From Trichaptum fuscoviolaceum (Eukaryota > Basidiomycota > Agaricomycetes > Hymenochaetales > Trichaptaceae), in contig CAJSYZ010000006.1 in the NCBI GenBank assembly GCA_910574455.1, forward strand, positions 1,811,376-1,875,375: a stretch of 64,000 nt of DNA, written 5' to 3'. The notes under the pieces are model-generated. The model did not search any database. It was given only the letters and a program-made list of their open reading frames with translations, and was not told the DNA's origin. Shown in pieces: positions 25,688-37,264 of this stretch. Made by a program: the position numbers and the translations under genes. Positions within the stretch are counted from its first letter, which is position 1; each line of letters opens with the position of its first letter.

Positions 25688-27421
25688 CTTCGCTCGATGG
25701 GATTCACAAGGCGTTCGCAATGCAAGATGTTGGCGGATGTTGTGAGATTTGACGAGCTCGGAGAATGACGGAGGTTTGCTTGCCTTTGTTGTGCAGGAAG
25801 GTCGAAGGAAAATAAGGGAAAAATCAATATTTTGCATGCACCACGTCATTACAACTTACAGCCTGGTGCTGACACGAACTTCATCTTAACAGAAGCATTT
25901 ACCTTCCTTTTCTTCACTCATTTGAGGAAAGCACAATAGTGAGTCCACAGATAATACTCAACTATGTTTGTCTGAAACTATATCACAGAAACATCCTTCA
26001 GGATGATGTCACACCAAACACTTTACAGTCTTGCAAACTCACTTGGACTATGCGCTGTCGTTGTCGTACTTGCGTACCATTTCGTTGCAGTCAATGCGCG
26101 CCACCTTCAACAGCAGCAAGGTGCAGTGCAGCACTAGATGTAGCTAGCTGGTGACCGGGAGGAAAGCTGGGACCAATGTTGAAGCTCGACGTATCATTTG
26201 GTGAGTCGATCGGTGTTCTGAATAGCGTTGCCTAGCTTATTGCTAATACTCTCTCTCATCAGAGTTGACACTCTTTTCTGTACATAATTGCTTTGCACAT
26301 CAATTTCTGTCTATGTTTATTGATTCAAATAGTGTAAGTGCGTCCTGGGTATGAGGCTCTGCTTCTGAGATTGGATGACTTTCTGCCCCACACTATCTCG
26401 CTCTTTCTCTTTAGAGACCTAGACAAGTCTTCTACTATGGAATGATACAGTCCACGCGCAAACAACCGCCTCTAATTTGTCTGAGCGTTATTTCATTCGC
26501 AGCCAAAGACACTCGCGGACCACTGTACGCGATTAATGTGCGATGCGCTTGATCATTTGGTGAAGCTATCGCGATCATAAGTCTTGTACTGGATCACTGT
26601 CCTAAACGACTTGCTTTGCCTGATAACTCTGTAAATCTCTGACTTCAAACCCTTACATGTGCTATCGAAGCCCTAGGCAATCACAATTCTACATGGCGAC
26701 ACGACACGAATGAATTACTGCCCGTTGCATTATGTTTTCACTATCTTTACGCCACGGGATCCATGCCTTCGCTGATCGTGAACCTATGCACTCTAGCTCA
26801 GGCGAAGCAGATTGTGTCTATGTCATTTGCCGCCGAATCTCCAGTCGTACTTCTGATTCTTAGCAGGCGCAGTATCTGTTTTCATTGACACCCCTTCGCT
26901 CACTGAGAATATCAATGGTGTACTACTTTCTTTGCTACATATTAAGGCTTACTTGATATATCAAGACTGCTGAGGCCGGGCCACTCACCAACACATATGT
27001 TTTTATATACGTAAAGGCTGGCCCTGTAGTTATCTTCTTCTCGCGCCGTACTTATTCATGAATGGAATCTCGTCAACGGCGAGAGACCGTCTTTTTCTCC
27101 CTACCTTACTCTCGTCACCACGCCTCCGGGATCTTCGCCGACCACCGCTGACTTCGTGGTCCGCTGTCTGAAGGTGATGAAGACGAAGGACTTGATGTGC
27201 TCGAAGAAGAGTGAGAACCTCTGCAACTGTACACTGTCTCTTGGGAACGGAGCTAAGAATCCTTATGGCTTCACGAGAGGATCACCCAACGAACGGAGTC
27301 AAACAATAAGTACTATTGGCTACAAATGAGTGATTACATGCTACAGTCAATGTGCAAAGATTAAGAAAATGAATGTATTGCAAGCGAAAGAATTTTGTGC
27401 CAGTGTCTTCAGCATTGAGGT
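25688..27421. other. Intergenic, no gene seen
   Basis: Upstream of QCR8 and downstream of the CBM1 gene. Only short frames without motifs. A GC-richer piece at 27080-27230 has coding-like composition but no usable frame. Confidence 0.4.
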
Positions 27422-28845
27422 TTAATTAGCGAGGCACTGTGAGTAGACTGAATGGCAAAGTTAGCATGCTTAGTTCAGTGTATATACTATGCATATCAGA
27501 GCAACTCACAAGGATTCTGGTACTTGCAAGTCGACCCGGAAGGGCATGCAGTTGCACCGGTCCAATTAGACCCACCGCACTGGCCGTACAGTGTCTGTGT
27601 TGCTTGGCTGGCAGAGCTGGTACCAGAGGAGGACGTGGTGACAAGCGACGTTGAAGTCACAACAGACGTCGAAACAGTGGTGGCTGCAACCGTCTGTGTC
27701 GAGATCACAGTCTGTGTGCGTGTTACGTCCGTCGTGGAGGTTATGACCGACGTGGAGGGTACAACTGAGAAGGTCGTCTCGGTCGCGGTGGACGTAACGG
27801 TGACGGCGGTGGACTCGGTGACAAACGTGGTAGATGTCTCGACAGCGGCAGAAGTGGGAGTCTCCGTGACAAGGACGGTCGAGGTCTCGAGTGCGATGCT
27901 GGACTCAGTGACAGTCGAAGTAGAGAGCACCGTTGAGATTGATGTGGTTTCGCAAGTGGCAGATTCGGTCGAGGTCACGGTCGAAGCTGGAGCGGAATCG
28001 GTCTCAGTCGTTGTAACCGTAACAGTGACGGTACCATCAGTGCCGGTACTGGATGAAGACGTTTCGGAGGACGTGGTCGTCGAAGTCGAGTCAGAGTCGG
28101 TCGTCTGCGATGCCGTCGATGTGTCTGTAGTGGAGGAAGAGTCGGTAGTAGAAGACAAATCGGAAGTGGATGAGTCGGTGGTGGAGGTTGAATCGGTGGA
28201 GGAGGCAGTAGAAGTGTCGGTCTCGCTGCTACCATCTCCGCTAGTAGTGCGGGTGGGCATCCCAGTGTCGGGATCTCCGGTTTCAGTTGAGACATCCGTT
28301 GACGAGGCATCAGAGGTTGTAGTCTCTGTTGAAGAGTCAGTGGTGGACGTTGAGGTCGTGTCATCCGTGCTCGTCGAGGTTACGGTAGAGCTGTCCGAGT
28401 CAGTGGTCGAGCTCTCAGATGTTGTCGAAGAGTCCGTGGAAGAGAAGCTGTCCGTAGTTTGCGTTGTACTGTCGGAAGTCGATATCGATGTTTCCGTGTC
28501 AGTATCAGTCCGCGAGCTGCCATCCCCGTCGTCGCCACCAGAGATCGGTGAGGTAGGTTCAGACGGCGGACTAGTTTCAGTGGATGAGCCAGTCGGACAG
28601 GTATCGGCAAAGGACGTCGAAACCGAAGTGACTGTTTGCGTGACAAAAACAGTGTGATCTGGAGCGACCTGTTCACGCTTCTTCACGAGGTACGCGGCAA
28701 GGCCTGACCAGAGACGCTCGTCGTCGAGAGGGACTGGAGAAGAGACATCGGAGAACTGACCCTGCTGCGACGCGGGTGCAGCAGCGAGAGTGCGGGCAGC
28801 AGACAGTGTAACGAGAACAGAGACGAAGAGCTTAAAGTGAACCAT
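27422..28845 (-). CDS. Secreted Ser/Thr/Asp-rich protein with C-terminal CBM1
   Basis: Exons 27510-28845 and 27422-27447 give 453 residues. The N-terminus (VHFKLFVSVLVTLSAARTLA) is a signal peptide. A short unique region follows (LWSGLAAYLVKKREQVAP). Residues of about 75-415 are low-complexity Ser/Thr with regular Asp, Glu and Val: first DSST/TDSST-like, then VTSTET-like repeats, expected to be heavily O-glycosylated. The last 35 residues form a fungal type-1 carbohydrate-binding module: YGQCGGSNWTGATACPSG, STCKYQNP, then FYSQCLAN from the second exon. All four Cys and the aromatic face (Y, W, Y/F) are kept. No catalytic domain precedes the module, so this is probably a wall-associated or cellulose/chitin-binding extracellular protein rather than an enzyme. 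An antisense 401-codon frame is its shadow. Confidence 0.9.
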
Positions 28846-29644
28846 TTTAACGGCTGGAAAAGGTGTGAAGTCGAAGAAAAGATGTAAACAAGCGCAAGGA
28901 AAGGTGAAGCACGAATGGAATGGGTCGCTCAGCGACGCGAAGATGAAGAAGTGGTAAGTGTTGAACGAACTGGAGAGAATTAGAGTGATGTGGAGTTTAA
29001 TCAAAATCAGTCTGCATTTTATACACACCAGGAAGTAAGCCAGGTCAACGAAGATTGAGTCTCGACAATGCGGGATCCGAGTCTCTGGTTAGGAGTAACA
29101 CGGATCGATCGAAGCCCCTCGCTAAAATTCTTCAATTACGGAAGGAACCGCAAACAAGAGCTTGACTGATCGGTGGACCTTATTTTCGAGACATCCATGT
29201 GGGATTAAACGCCCTCGGCGTTATATGTGGCTCTGTCCTGTACACCAACAAAACGTCTGTAATGTCTTATAGCGTTCGCAAGAAATAAGACTTTCTGGTA
29301 CAACAGGGTGATGTATACCTCGTAAATAGTCTGCGGTACATGTAGAGCGTTCAGGACGGCTGAAGGTGTGCGACTCCGTACAAATTTCGGATGTCTCGAA
29401 TTTCTCGAACAACCATCTCTCCGAACATCGGAGCCCAGGCGTAGCCCGGATAGGCGAAGATAGGTAAGCCTTCGAGTTAGGGGTTCGTTCCAGACACTTG
29501 AAAGCAAAAACTCGTGAAAGTGGAAAGGAGGTACGATTCGCAGAGAGCGCAAATGTGCAGATCGCATGTATGGGGATGACATTGGCAAGACAGGATTTGT
29601 TCCCTCAAGCTTCCGAAACGTCGGCCTGGGGTTGTTCTAGAGCT
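28846..29644. other. Intergenic between CBM1 and TBCC genes
   Basis: Holds the CBM1 promoter and the 3' flank of the TBCC gene. An open frame of 127 codons on the minus strand (29205-29588) has no recognisable content and is not called. Confidence 0.4.
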
Positions 29645-30875
29645 TCAAGTTGTAGAGTTGCCGCTGGAAGATGTAGAGAAGATCAATGGAATTGATCGAC
29701 AGTTCAGGGGTAAGCATCGCGCGGACGTACGAGGCAAAAATTTAATCAAGAGATCCTCGACTATCGACCTATCATTTTCAGTTTCTTTGTACCGGAGTGC
29801 GGAAACCCAGTCTTCTCTTGAAGGAAGGTCCGTGCCAGGGGTTATCATCTTCCAGTTCGGGGAAGGTGTGCTTTTAATGTGCGAGAAATCTTGGATATCT
29901 ATTGGTCTATTAGTCTGCATCCAAGATTAGGTTACTCTAGGCGTATGAATGAGAAAATGGTGATAGAGACCTCTATATGATCGCCAATGTCAAGCGGGTA
30001 GTCGGTGAAGACCATGTTCGTGCAGTTTTCAATAACAGCGCTTGCAGAACCACCGAGAAAGAACATCGTATTTTTGGATGAATGGATCCTCAACTGTAAT
30101 ATTTAGAGCCCTAACTGGTGATGAAGTTGAGACTTCCTACCTGATGACTACAGATCAAGATGGTGCACCGGTCCAGATCATGAGCAAGAAGACTGCCTTT
30201 AACTTCTCCGAGAAGGAGAAGGCTATCTTTGACATTTTGAATGTGAATGGCAGTCAGATCAGAGGTTGCCACGTTCACAACACAGTGTGATAAATTCGAG
30301 ATAGTAAGACCCGAGTCCGAGGATGAGTCCGATAGTACGGCAGCAGTGAGAAACCGATATTCTTTCGCCTGCACGAGCGCGTTGTTCGCTGGCGGCGACT
30401 TGGTAACTTGAAGTTCAGTGTTTGATGATTGGACACTGACTCCCTTTCTAGCCGACGATCCAGCTTTCTTCTTGAATGCGAATTTTCCTTTGCCTCTAGA
30501 TTGTAGCTGAAGTGTAGCTAATCGCTCTTCCATTTCCCTCAGTTGCTTTGAAAGCAATAACTCAGATCAGTTACTATTTGGACTGACACCAGATACTGGA
30601 TCTCACACTCTCGAAAACACGCCGATCGTATGATGGCAGTTCCTTTGAAACGCCATTGAGTTTCTTGCGCATCCTCTGTATGTCTTCTGATAATCTCAGA
30701 TGTTCGTTCTCAGTCTGGCTCGTTGAAGAGAGATTATCTAGGCGATGGGAGACTCCTAAGGTTTCTAAAGTTAGATGCTGCATTCAAGGAAGAAAAGAAT
30801 ATGATCACCACCTGTACGAAAGTTTTGGAATTCAGTGTAAAACTCTTGGGAAAATGTTGTTGTGGTTGCTTCCAT
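29645..30875 (-). CDS. Tubulin-binding cofactor C
   Basis: Chaperone of the tubulin-folding pathway; the TBCC domain stimulates GTP hydrolysis by beta-tubulin in the cofactor D/E/C complex to release native dimers. The start at 30875 gives METTTT-like MEATTTTFSQEFYTEFQNF, a spectrin-like N-terminal helical part, joined by an intron that ends at a TAG near 30770 so that FRT continues into ETLGVSHRLDNL. The second helix carries RMRKKLNGVSKELPSYDRR. The beta-helix domain shows ISNLSHCVVNV, IQNVKDSLLLLGEVKGS, DRCTILICSHQ, then LRIHSSKNTMFFLGGSAS, VIENCTNMVF and the closing DFSHIKSTPSPNW. The usual catalytic Arg region after the Q of CSHQ reads LR here. Divergent from SNF5, with about 800 bases between starts. 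Confidence 0.87.
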
Positions 30876-31681
30876 TGTTGTAGTTCCAGAAAATGTGTAC
30901 ACACCAACTTGAACTTGAATCTTCAAGTTATTGCCAACTAGTATTCAATCGGAGCTTCAATCGAAGGCTATTGCTTTTGTGTGAAAAAATCAACTTAATC
31001 CAAGCAGTTAAGGACAGTTTGCTACCAAGGAGCTCTACTTGATACACGCATCACCCGTACCGCTCCTGGCTCCAAGTCTCCAAGTATTGGAAGGTGCGGC
31101 TAAGAATGTGAAATGCATATAAAAATGACCGTAGCGAGATCGATCGATCCTCGGCAGTCATGTCTATCATCAAAAGACAAGATCAAATCTCCTGAAGTCT
31201 ACTTCTGACAGATTAGAGTCACGATAATCAGCAAGCCAGCTTCAGATAATAGACATGTATTTGAACTTCATATAATTTCGGATGATGAAGATAAAGCGGA
31301 AGATAACGTGACGGTGCTTGTGTGACAGACAGTGATCATGTTATGTCACATTGCTTGCTCACCGTCTCGCTCAACAACGAGCTCGACGTCGACGACGATC
31401 ACCGTAATTTCTCACTGGTGAACCCCAATCACTTGTTGGGGACCACGCTTTGCACAATCCTTCTCCTCCATTCAGCCTACGTGGCTGATCTGTGCTATAA
31501 ATTGGGGCGACAATACGGGCCTGAACTCAGCACAATCCTTGAACCATAACATTCTGGTGAGTTTATCGGGTTTTCTGACGTTTCCATTCTAAAGTAAGAC
31601 TTTGTTCAAGTGTCAGAACTGTTTTGAAAATATTCAAAGCTAACGCAAACTCGATACTCTTGAAGAAACTCTGATGTCGGT
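30876..31681. other. Divergent promoter region, TBCC and SNF5
   Basis: About 800 bases between the two start codons. No ORF of note; no TATA box recognised near either start. Likely a shared bidirectional promoter of two housekeeping genes. Confidence 0.5.
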
Positions 31682-34600
31682 ATGAACAGCTATCCACCCT
31701 TCCCTCAACAACAACCTGTCATGCAGAACGGCTCCGGGGGCGCAATCAACCCCGCCATGCTTGGATTCCAGAGGAACTCAAGTAACTCTAGTATGGGCGG
31801 TATCAATCCTGCGATGCTTCAGAACGCTGGTCAGACGCAAGGCGGGAGCATCAACCCGAACCAACTCCTTGCAAGGCAACAGGGAATGATGGGCGGCATG
31901 GGCAGCGCTGGGATGGGTATGAACATGGGCATGGGTATGAGTAACTTTGGTGGAGGTATGGGTTTGATCAATGGCGTCAACGGCGGGACAGCCTTGAACA
32001 CGAGCACGTCTACGATTAACCCCGCAATGCTCGGCGCCTCCGGTTCGGGCACTATAAATCCTTCCATGATGATGCAGCAGAACACAAGCCCGGGTACGAA
32101 TGGCCAGCTTGCAAACATGTCCTCGCAGGATTTGCAGTTCATGCAGGAGAGGGCCATGCAGCAGCGACAAGCAGCGATGCGAATGGGCATGATGGGTAAG
32201 TGTTGGATGATCGATTGTGCTGCTTAAATACTGAAGGATTTCGACGTATAGGATCTCCTCAGCAATACCAACAGACGAACGGCGTACAACAAAGTGGTCT
32301 CAATTCCTATCCACCATCGTTTTACAACAACTCCAACGCGAATCAAATGCCCCCTCCTCCTCGACCAAATACTGCGATGTCATCATCCTCGCAGACATCG
32401 CATGCAATGGTCTCACCGACTTCTACCATGGCACATTCCTCAAATGCAAACCAGCAGGGCGGGCTGTCTATCTCACGACCAGGCACGGCTTCGGGCTCTC
32501 ATCACGCTCACAGTCCAGTCATCACGCAGCATAGTCCAGTCAATGCTCATCCCCAACTCCAGAGGGAGCTTTCACGGCCACCTTCGCGACCGCAGACCTC
32601 GAATTCCAACCACGCATCTAATGCAGCACCGCAAACACCCACACAGGCGCAGATGCAACAAGGGGCGGGCCATGTTAGTCCGACAGTTTCACGGGGGATG
32701 ACACCTAGTACGAATGGCCAACCTGTAATGCAGAGGACTCCGAGTGCAATGGGTATGGGCAACATGAACAATATGGGTGTGATGGGTGGCATGAATATGG
32801 CTGGAATCTCAGGCGGAATGAACAACATGGGCATGAACATGGGTGGAATGGGGATGGGTGGAATAAATCCTAATGCGATGAGGAATCAAGCTCAGATGGG
32901 CGGAGTGTCTTTCATGGGAGGAGCTGGAGGAGGAATGATGCCGCCACCGACTGTCCCTCGTCAAGGTAGCCTGCACGCAAATAGTCAAGGACAGATCACA
33001 GGAAATCACTTCCAAGGTCAAATGCAGGCAAGGATATCTACACCTGTCTCAAGCATGAGCCCACAGGCCCAAATGTCACAGTCTCAAAACATCGGTCATC
33101 ATTCTCCCCCTCCTCAGCAACCGGGCTTCCCGCCCACCACGCCGACGAATCAGGGAATGAATATTTCATTGAATGGCAATGACGCAGACTCTGTTACTCT
33201 GAAGCCTGCGGTGTCGCCGGGCGTTATGGGCGGCATCCCCGGTGTACCCGGTGCTAATGCAATGAATATGGGTATGGGCACAAGTGATATGCAATTGCGG
33301 CAACTACAAGCGATGCAGGAGCGTAAGGCTATGGCCTTTGCAGCTATGCAACAGCAGCCAAATTTGATGGGCTCTGGTTCTTCTGGAGCCCTACCAGCGG
33401 CGATGCAGGCACAACGACTGCAGCAACAGCATCCTATGCAAACACCTCCGCGTCCTGGAACTGCTGGTAGCGTACCACCGACTCCAGCAGCATCTATGCC
33501 AAATGGCATGCCCCCCATTGCTGCAAACGTATTGCCTAACACACCTGCTCGAACGGGCGGCGCCACACCTGTTGTGCAAGCAGCAGGAGGTACAGGAGTA
33601 GCTCCGGCTGTCAATGGTGGAGCCTCTAGTAATCAGTATTCCTTACCTCCGCTTCCCGCTAGTGTTCAGCTCAATCCTGCTGTGACGAAAGTGACGCCTG
33701 TTCCACTTGCTCAGTCGGGTGCACTCATTCCACCACTTGCGGTGGAGGAAATCGAGAATATCAAGAAGTGGAAAGCTGCGGATCTCGCATACGAAGCTAA
33801 CTTCCGTGCGATGAAGGAACGGGCTAAGCAGGAGCTGATTCGCTTGGGTGTACCAGCCGGTACCGTCGCGGTTAGGCCTAAGTGGTGGGAGCGAGATCCT
33901 GAAACGGAGGCAATGATAGCAGAGCGAAGGAAGAAAGAGAAATTTGCAATTGAGTATCCGCATGGACTCGCGACGAAGGAAGGAAGCTCGAAAAGGAGGT
34001 TGAAGAGGAGAGAAGGCCTGAAGATCCCAGGAAGGTTGAAACCTACTGATGCAAATCGGTCTGAACAGCTTGTGCCGATCCGTTTGGAATTTGATGTCGA
34101 GCATTACAAATACCGTGATACGTTTGTCTGGAATCTAAATGGTGCGTCTTTCTTCATCTTATCTGCATCGGGTTGTATGTCTAATCTACCAGAAGATCCT
34201 ATAGTGACTCCTGAGGCTTTTGCTCAGTCAGTAGTGGACGATTATGGATTGCCGTCCAGTTATCACTCTGTGATTACAAAGGCAATCCAAGAACAACTGA
34301 GCGATCACAAAGCTCATTCCGCATTACTAGCAGAGCTTGAGACTGGAGTTGTTAGCACGGAATCTTCTGGCGCTGATGGTCCGTTGTTGAAGGGTCAATT
34401 GGAGGACGAGGAATTACAATGGTGGCAATCCTGGCGGAAGCGACTTCGTAACAAAGATGGCTATGTTAGGACGCGTTCACTCCTTAAGTCACTTCCTGAG
34501 CCAACTTCGTCAAGATCAAGGAAGCGACGGAAAGCTACTGAAGAAAGCCCTAGAATAGCAGACAGGGACGCTCCTATGGATGTGGAGATGTTCGAATTCG

Positions 34601-36735
34601 ATGAGGATAAAATGCACGAAGAAATGCGTATACTCATCAAGGTTAGTCTGCAATGAAATCAAATCGGCGTCTTCCATATTAATGTATACTCTATAGCTTG
34701 ACATTACTGTGGGCTCAATGAAGCTGGACGATCAATTTGAATGGGACATTGAAAACCCAGATTCGACGCCGGAACAATTTGCAGAGATTTATGGAAATGA
34801 TTTGGGTCTTGCTGGCGAATTCAAGTAAGGAGTTTTCTAAAATAAAAATTATAAATCTCATCTAAGTTTTGTTTCAGAACTGCCATTGCACATTCTATCC
34901 GCGAGCAAGTCAGTATCTACCAAAAATCCCTGTTCCTTGTTGGTCATCCTTCCGATGGATCTGCTGTTCAAGACGACGATCTTCGCATGTCTTTCTTATC
35001 CCAAGTGACGTCCGTCGCTCGATCTGTCGAGACATCGCAGAACCACCAGCCTATCATAAATTACCTCAGTGATGGCGAACTTGACCGGCTCGACAGGGAG
35101 AGAGAGAAGGAGCTCAACAGGAGGAAAAAACGAAATACGCGTGGTCGGCGTGGTATATTGTTGCCGGATCGCGAGCCCCTTAAGACACATCGTACTCCGG
35201 CTATAGGCTTCCCTGAGATCGATCCTTCAGCTCTTGCTCTCGTAGTGGCGGCTGCAGCCCCCACATCACGACGAGCTGCAGCTGCCGTCGCCTCTGTCAA
35301 TATCGCTAACATGGTTGCTTCCGAGAATGGAACGGCAGTCATTACGCCCTCTGCGCCTGTCATGCAGGCAACGCCGTCTCTTCCACAGTCTAAAATCCCG
35401 AAAGCCAAAGGATCCTTCAAAGCGCCCTCATACCCTTCATCAATACTAAAACCCCGAGCTGATGTGGTTAGTGTGACTCGATCGACAGCCGCAGATATCT
35501 CAACCTTCGAACCTCCTTTGGAAGAGGATCCTCCTCTTCCTCCTGTCCCCATCTCTGTATCTGCCCCCGAGTCCCGGAGTAAGGTTATCTCTGCTAAACG
35601 ACAGCGAGAGCTAGAAAAAGAAGCGAAAGAAAGAGAGTTTGCGGACGGACAGCGAGCAAATATGATAGATGGCGTTTGGCATTGTTCCAACTGCGGATGT
35701 CCTGATAGCATCGCGATAGGTAGGCGAAAGGGACCTCTTGGTGACAAATCTCAGTGCGGCGCATGTGGTATGTTTGAATCAAGCTTTTTTCTCTTTGACT
35801 TTGTACTGAGAAGAGGTTTAGGTAAATTCTGGCATCGCCACCGCCGGCCACGACCGGTAGACTATAACCCCAGCGCCGAGTATCATGTTAATCTCAAGTT
35901 GGAGGCTGAGAGAGTGAAGGCAAGTGCGAAGAAGCGCGGAGGAGCAGCTGCACTTCGTGCTCTCAATATCCAACAAGACATGCCCGCAACACCTGCTTCG
36001 ACCAATGACGATAACGACCCGCCATATTCCGCGTCAAAGTCCGATGTATGGTCCGATGCTAAGCCTAGGAAGTCAAGAGGTAATTCTGAAGCTCTCGACA
36101 TGCTTGACCGTCCATTGTCCCCAGCATCCAGCGTGAGCTCCAGTGCATCCGAGAGACCATTAGCGCAGACGGTCTTGCAAGTCAATGGCTCTGCACACAA
36201 ACCGTCGTCTTCCTCTAGTACTGCGAAACTTGCCTCGGAACCCCCGCCGCAGACCGAGTCTGCAATGGTCGTTGATCGGGATACTACGCGATCAGAACCT
36301 CCGCAATCACAGGTTAATGTAGCCACGGTTTCAACTCCTGCGATCGACCCAGCTCGCGTGCAAGGAACGACCCCCGTCAAGCCTCCTGTACGTCTTTTTG
36401 TTGCATCTTGATACTTTGCTTCTTATAAACCGAATTTACAGCGACCACAATGGTTAGAAACTGCCATGGCAGAGATGCAGGCGAAATATCCTGATGACAA
36501 GTTTGAAGTGCTCCTGCGGCGACCAAATGGTTCAACACCTGAGTGGAGGGTGAGATGTCTTGACTGTCCTGGAAAGGTATGTCCACCTGGCTATACTACG
36601 CGTGCTGGACTGACAGCTCTTGTGCAGCTATATACGCCTGGTCCGGGCGAGTCACTTAACAATTACGAAGTGCATCTGAAGAATCGTCAACATCGTGGGA
36701 AGGTGCAAGCTCGGTTGAGTGGCACGACGCAATAA
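31682..36735 (+). CDS. SNF5: SWI/SNF complex subunit SNF5 (SMARCB1-type)
   Basis: Core subunit of the SWI/SNF chromatin-remodelling complex. Eight exons (31682-32195, 32252-34141, 34193-34641, 34697-34824, 34878-35767, 35822-36387, 36442-36576, 36628-36735) close exactly to 1,559 residues. Residues 1-690 are low-complexity, rich in Gln, Met, Gly, Asn and Pro with recurring INPAML and MGM runs. Two SNF5 repeats follow: LVPIRLEFDVEHYKYRDTF with EDPIVTPEAFAQSVV (near 780-830), and ILIKLDITVGSMKLDDQFEW with EQFAEIYGNDLGL (near 950-1010). Near 1260-1300 lies a GATA-like zinc finger, CSNC with CGAC, followed by KFWHRHRRPRPV. The C-terminus adds a conserved-looking EWRVRCLDCPGK and YEVHLKNRQHR block. 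Choice between SNF5 and its RSC paralogue Sfh1 favours SNF5 by the length and Gln-rich arm. Confidence 0.92.
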
Positions 36736-37264
36736 TCTTGATTTACTACTCCTTTTCCTTATCGATTTTTCGCGTGTTACTTCTATTATACTTGTGTCAA
36801 TGCATTTTCTGCTATCTTTTCGTTTGTTACTGCTATGTTAAATCAGTTCATTTGCTACTGAACTGCCTGTTTCAGTGTTCCTATCTTTGTAGTGTATTTT
36901 ATACCGGAAGATTGTATTCTGTTGATCGAGCCTTGAATTTAAATTTTCCTAGAGACCTCACAGAGTGGGACAAAACATTGCTAATGGAAACTTCAAATAA
37001 TGGCGGATCTCAATAATGAGTGAAAGATATAATCACCGCTGAGATATGATTGTCCTGACAGACTTACATTAATAGTAACTTAGTACATGCGATTAGATTC
37101 AACCACGACACACTCGCACCCAGGTTGCTTTCGTGAGCGCGTTGTTTGTGCTTATTGACGCGTCGCGACGTGACTGTCAACCAAAACAGAGTGATGGCGC
37201 ATAACACCTCCGCACTTGAACAACACAACCTCTAATAGCGACGTTGACAGACCGTCTGTCAACG
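36736..37264. other. Intergenic, SNF5 3' end to giant gene start
   Basis: T-rich 3' flank of SNF5 followed by the upstream region of the giant gene. No gene or clear motif seen. Confidence 0.5.

Noticed and set aside
27452..28657. 401-codon Val/Glu/Ser-rich plus-strand open frame
   Set aside because: It is the antisense of the Ser/Thr/Asp-rich CBM1 gene; repetitive third-position-biased codons keep the opposite frame open.
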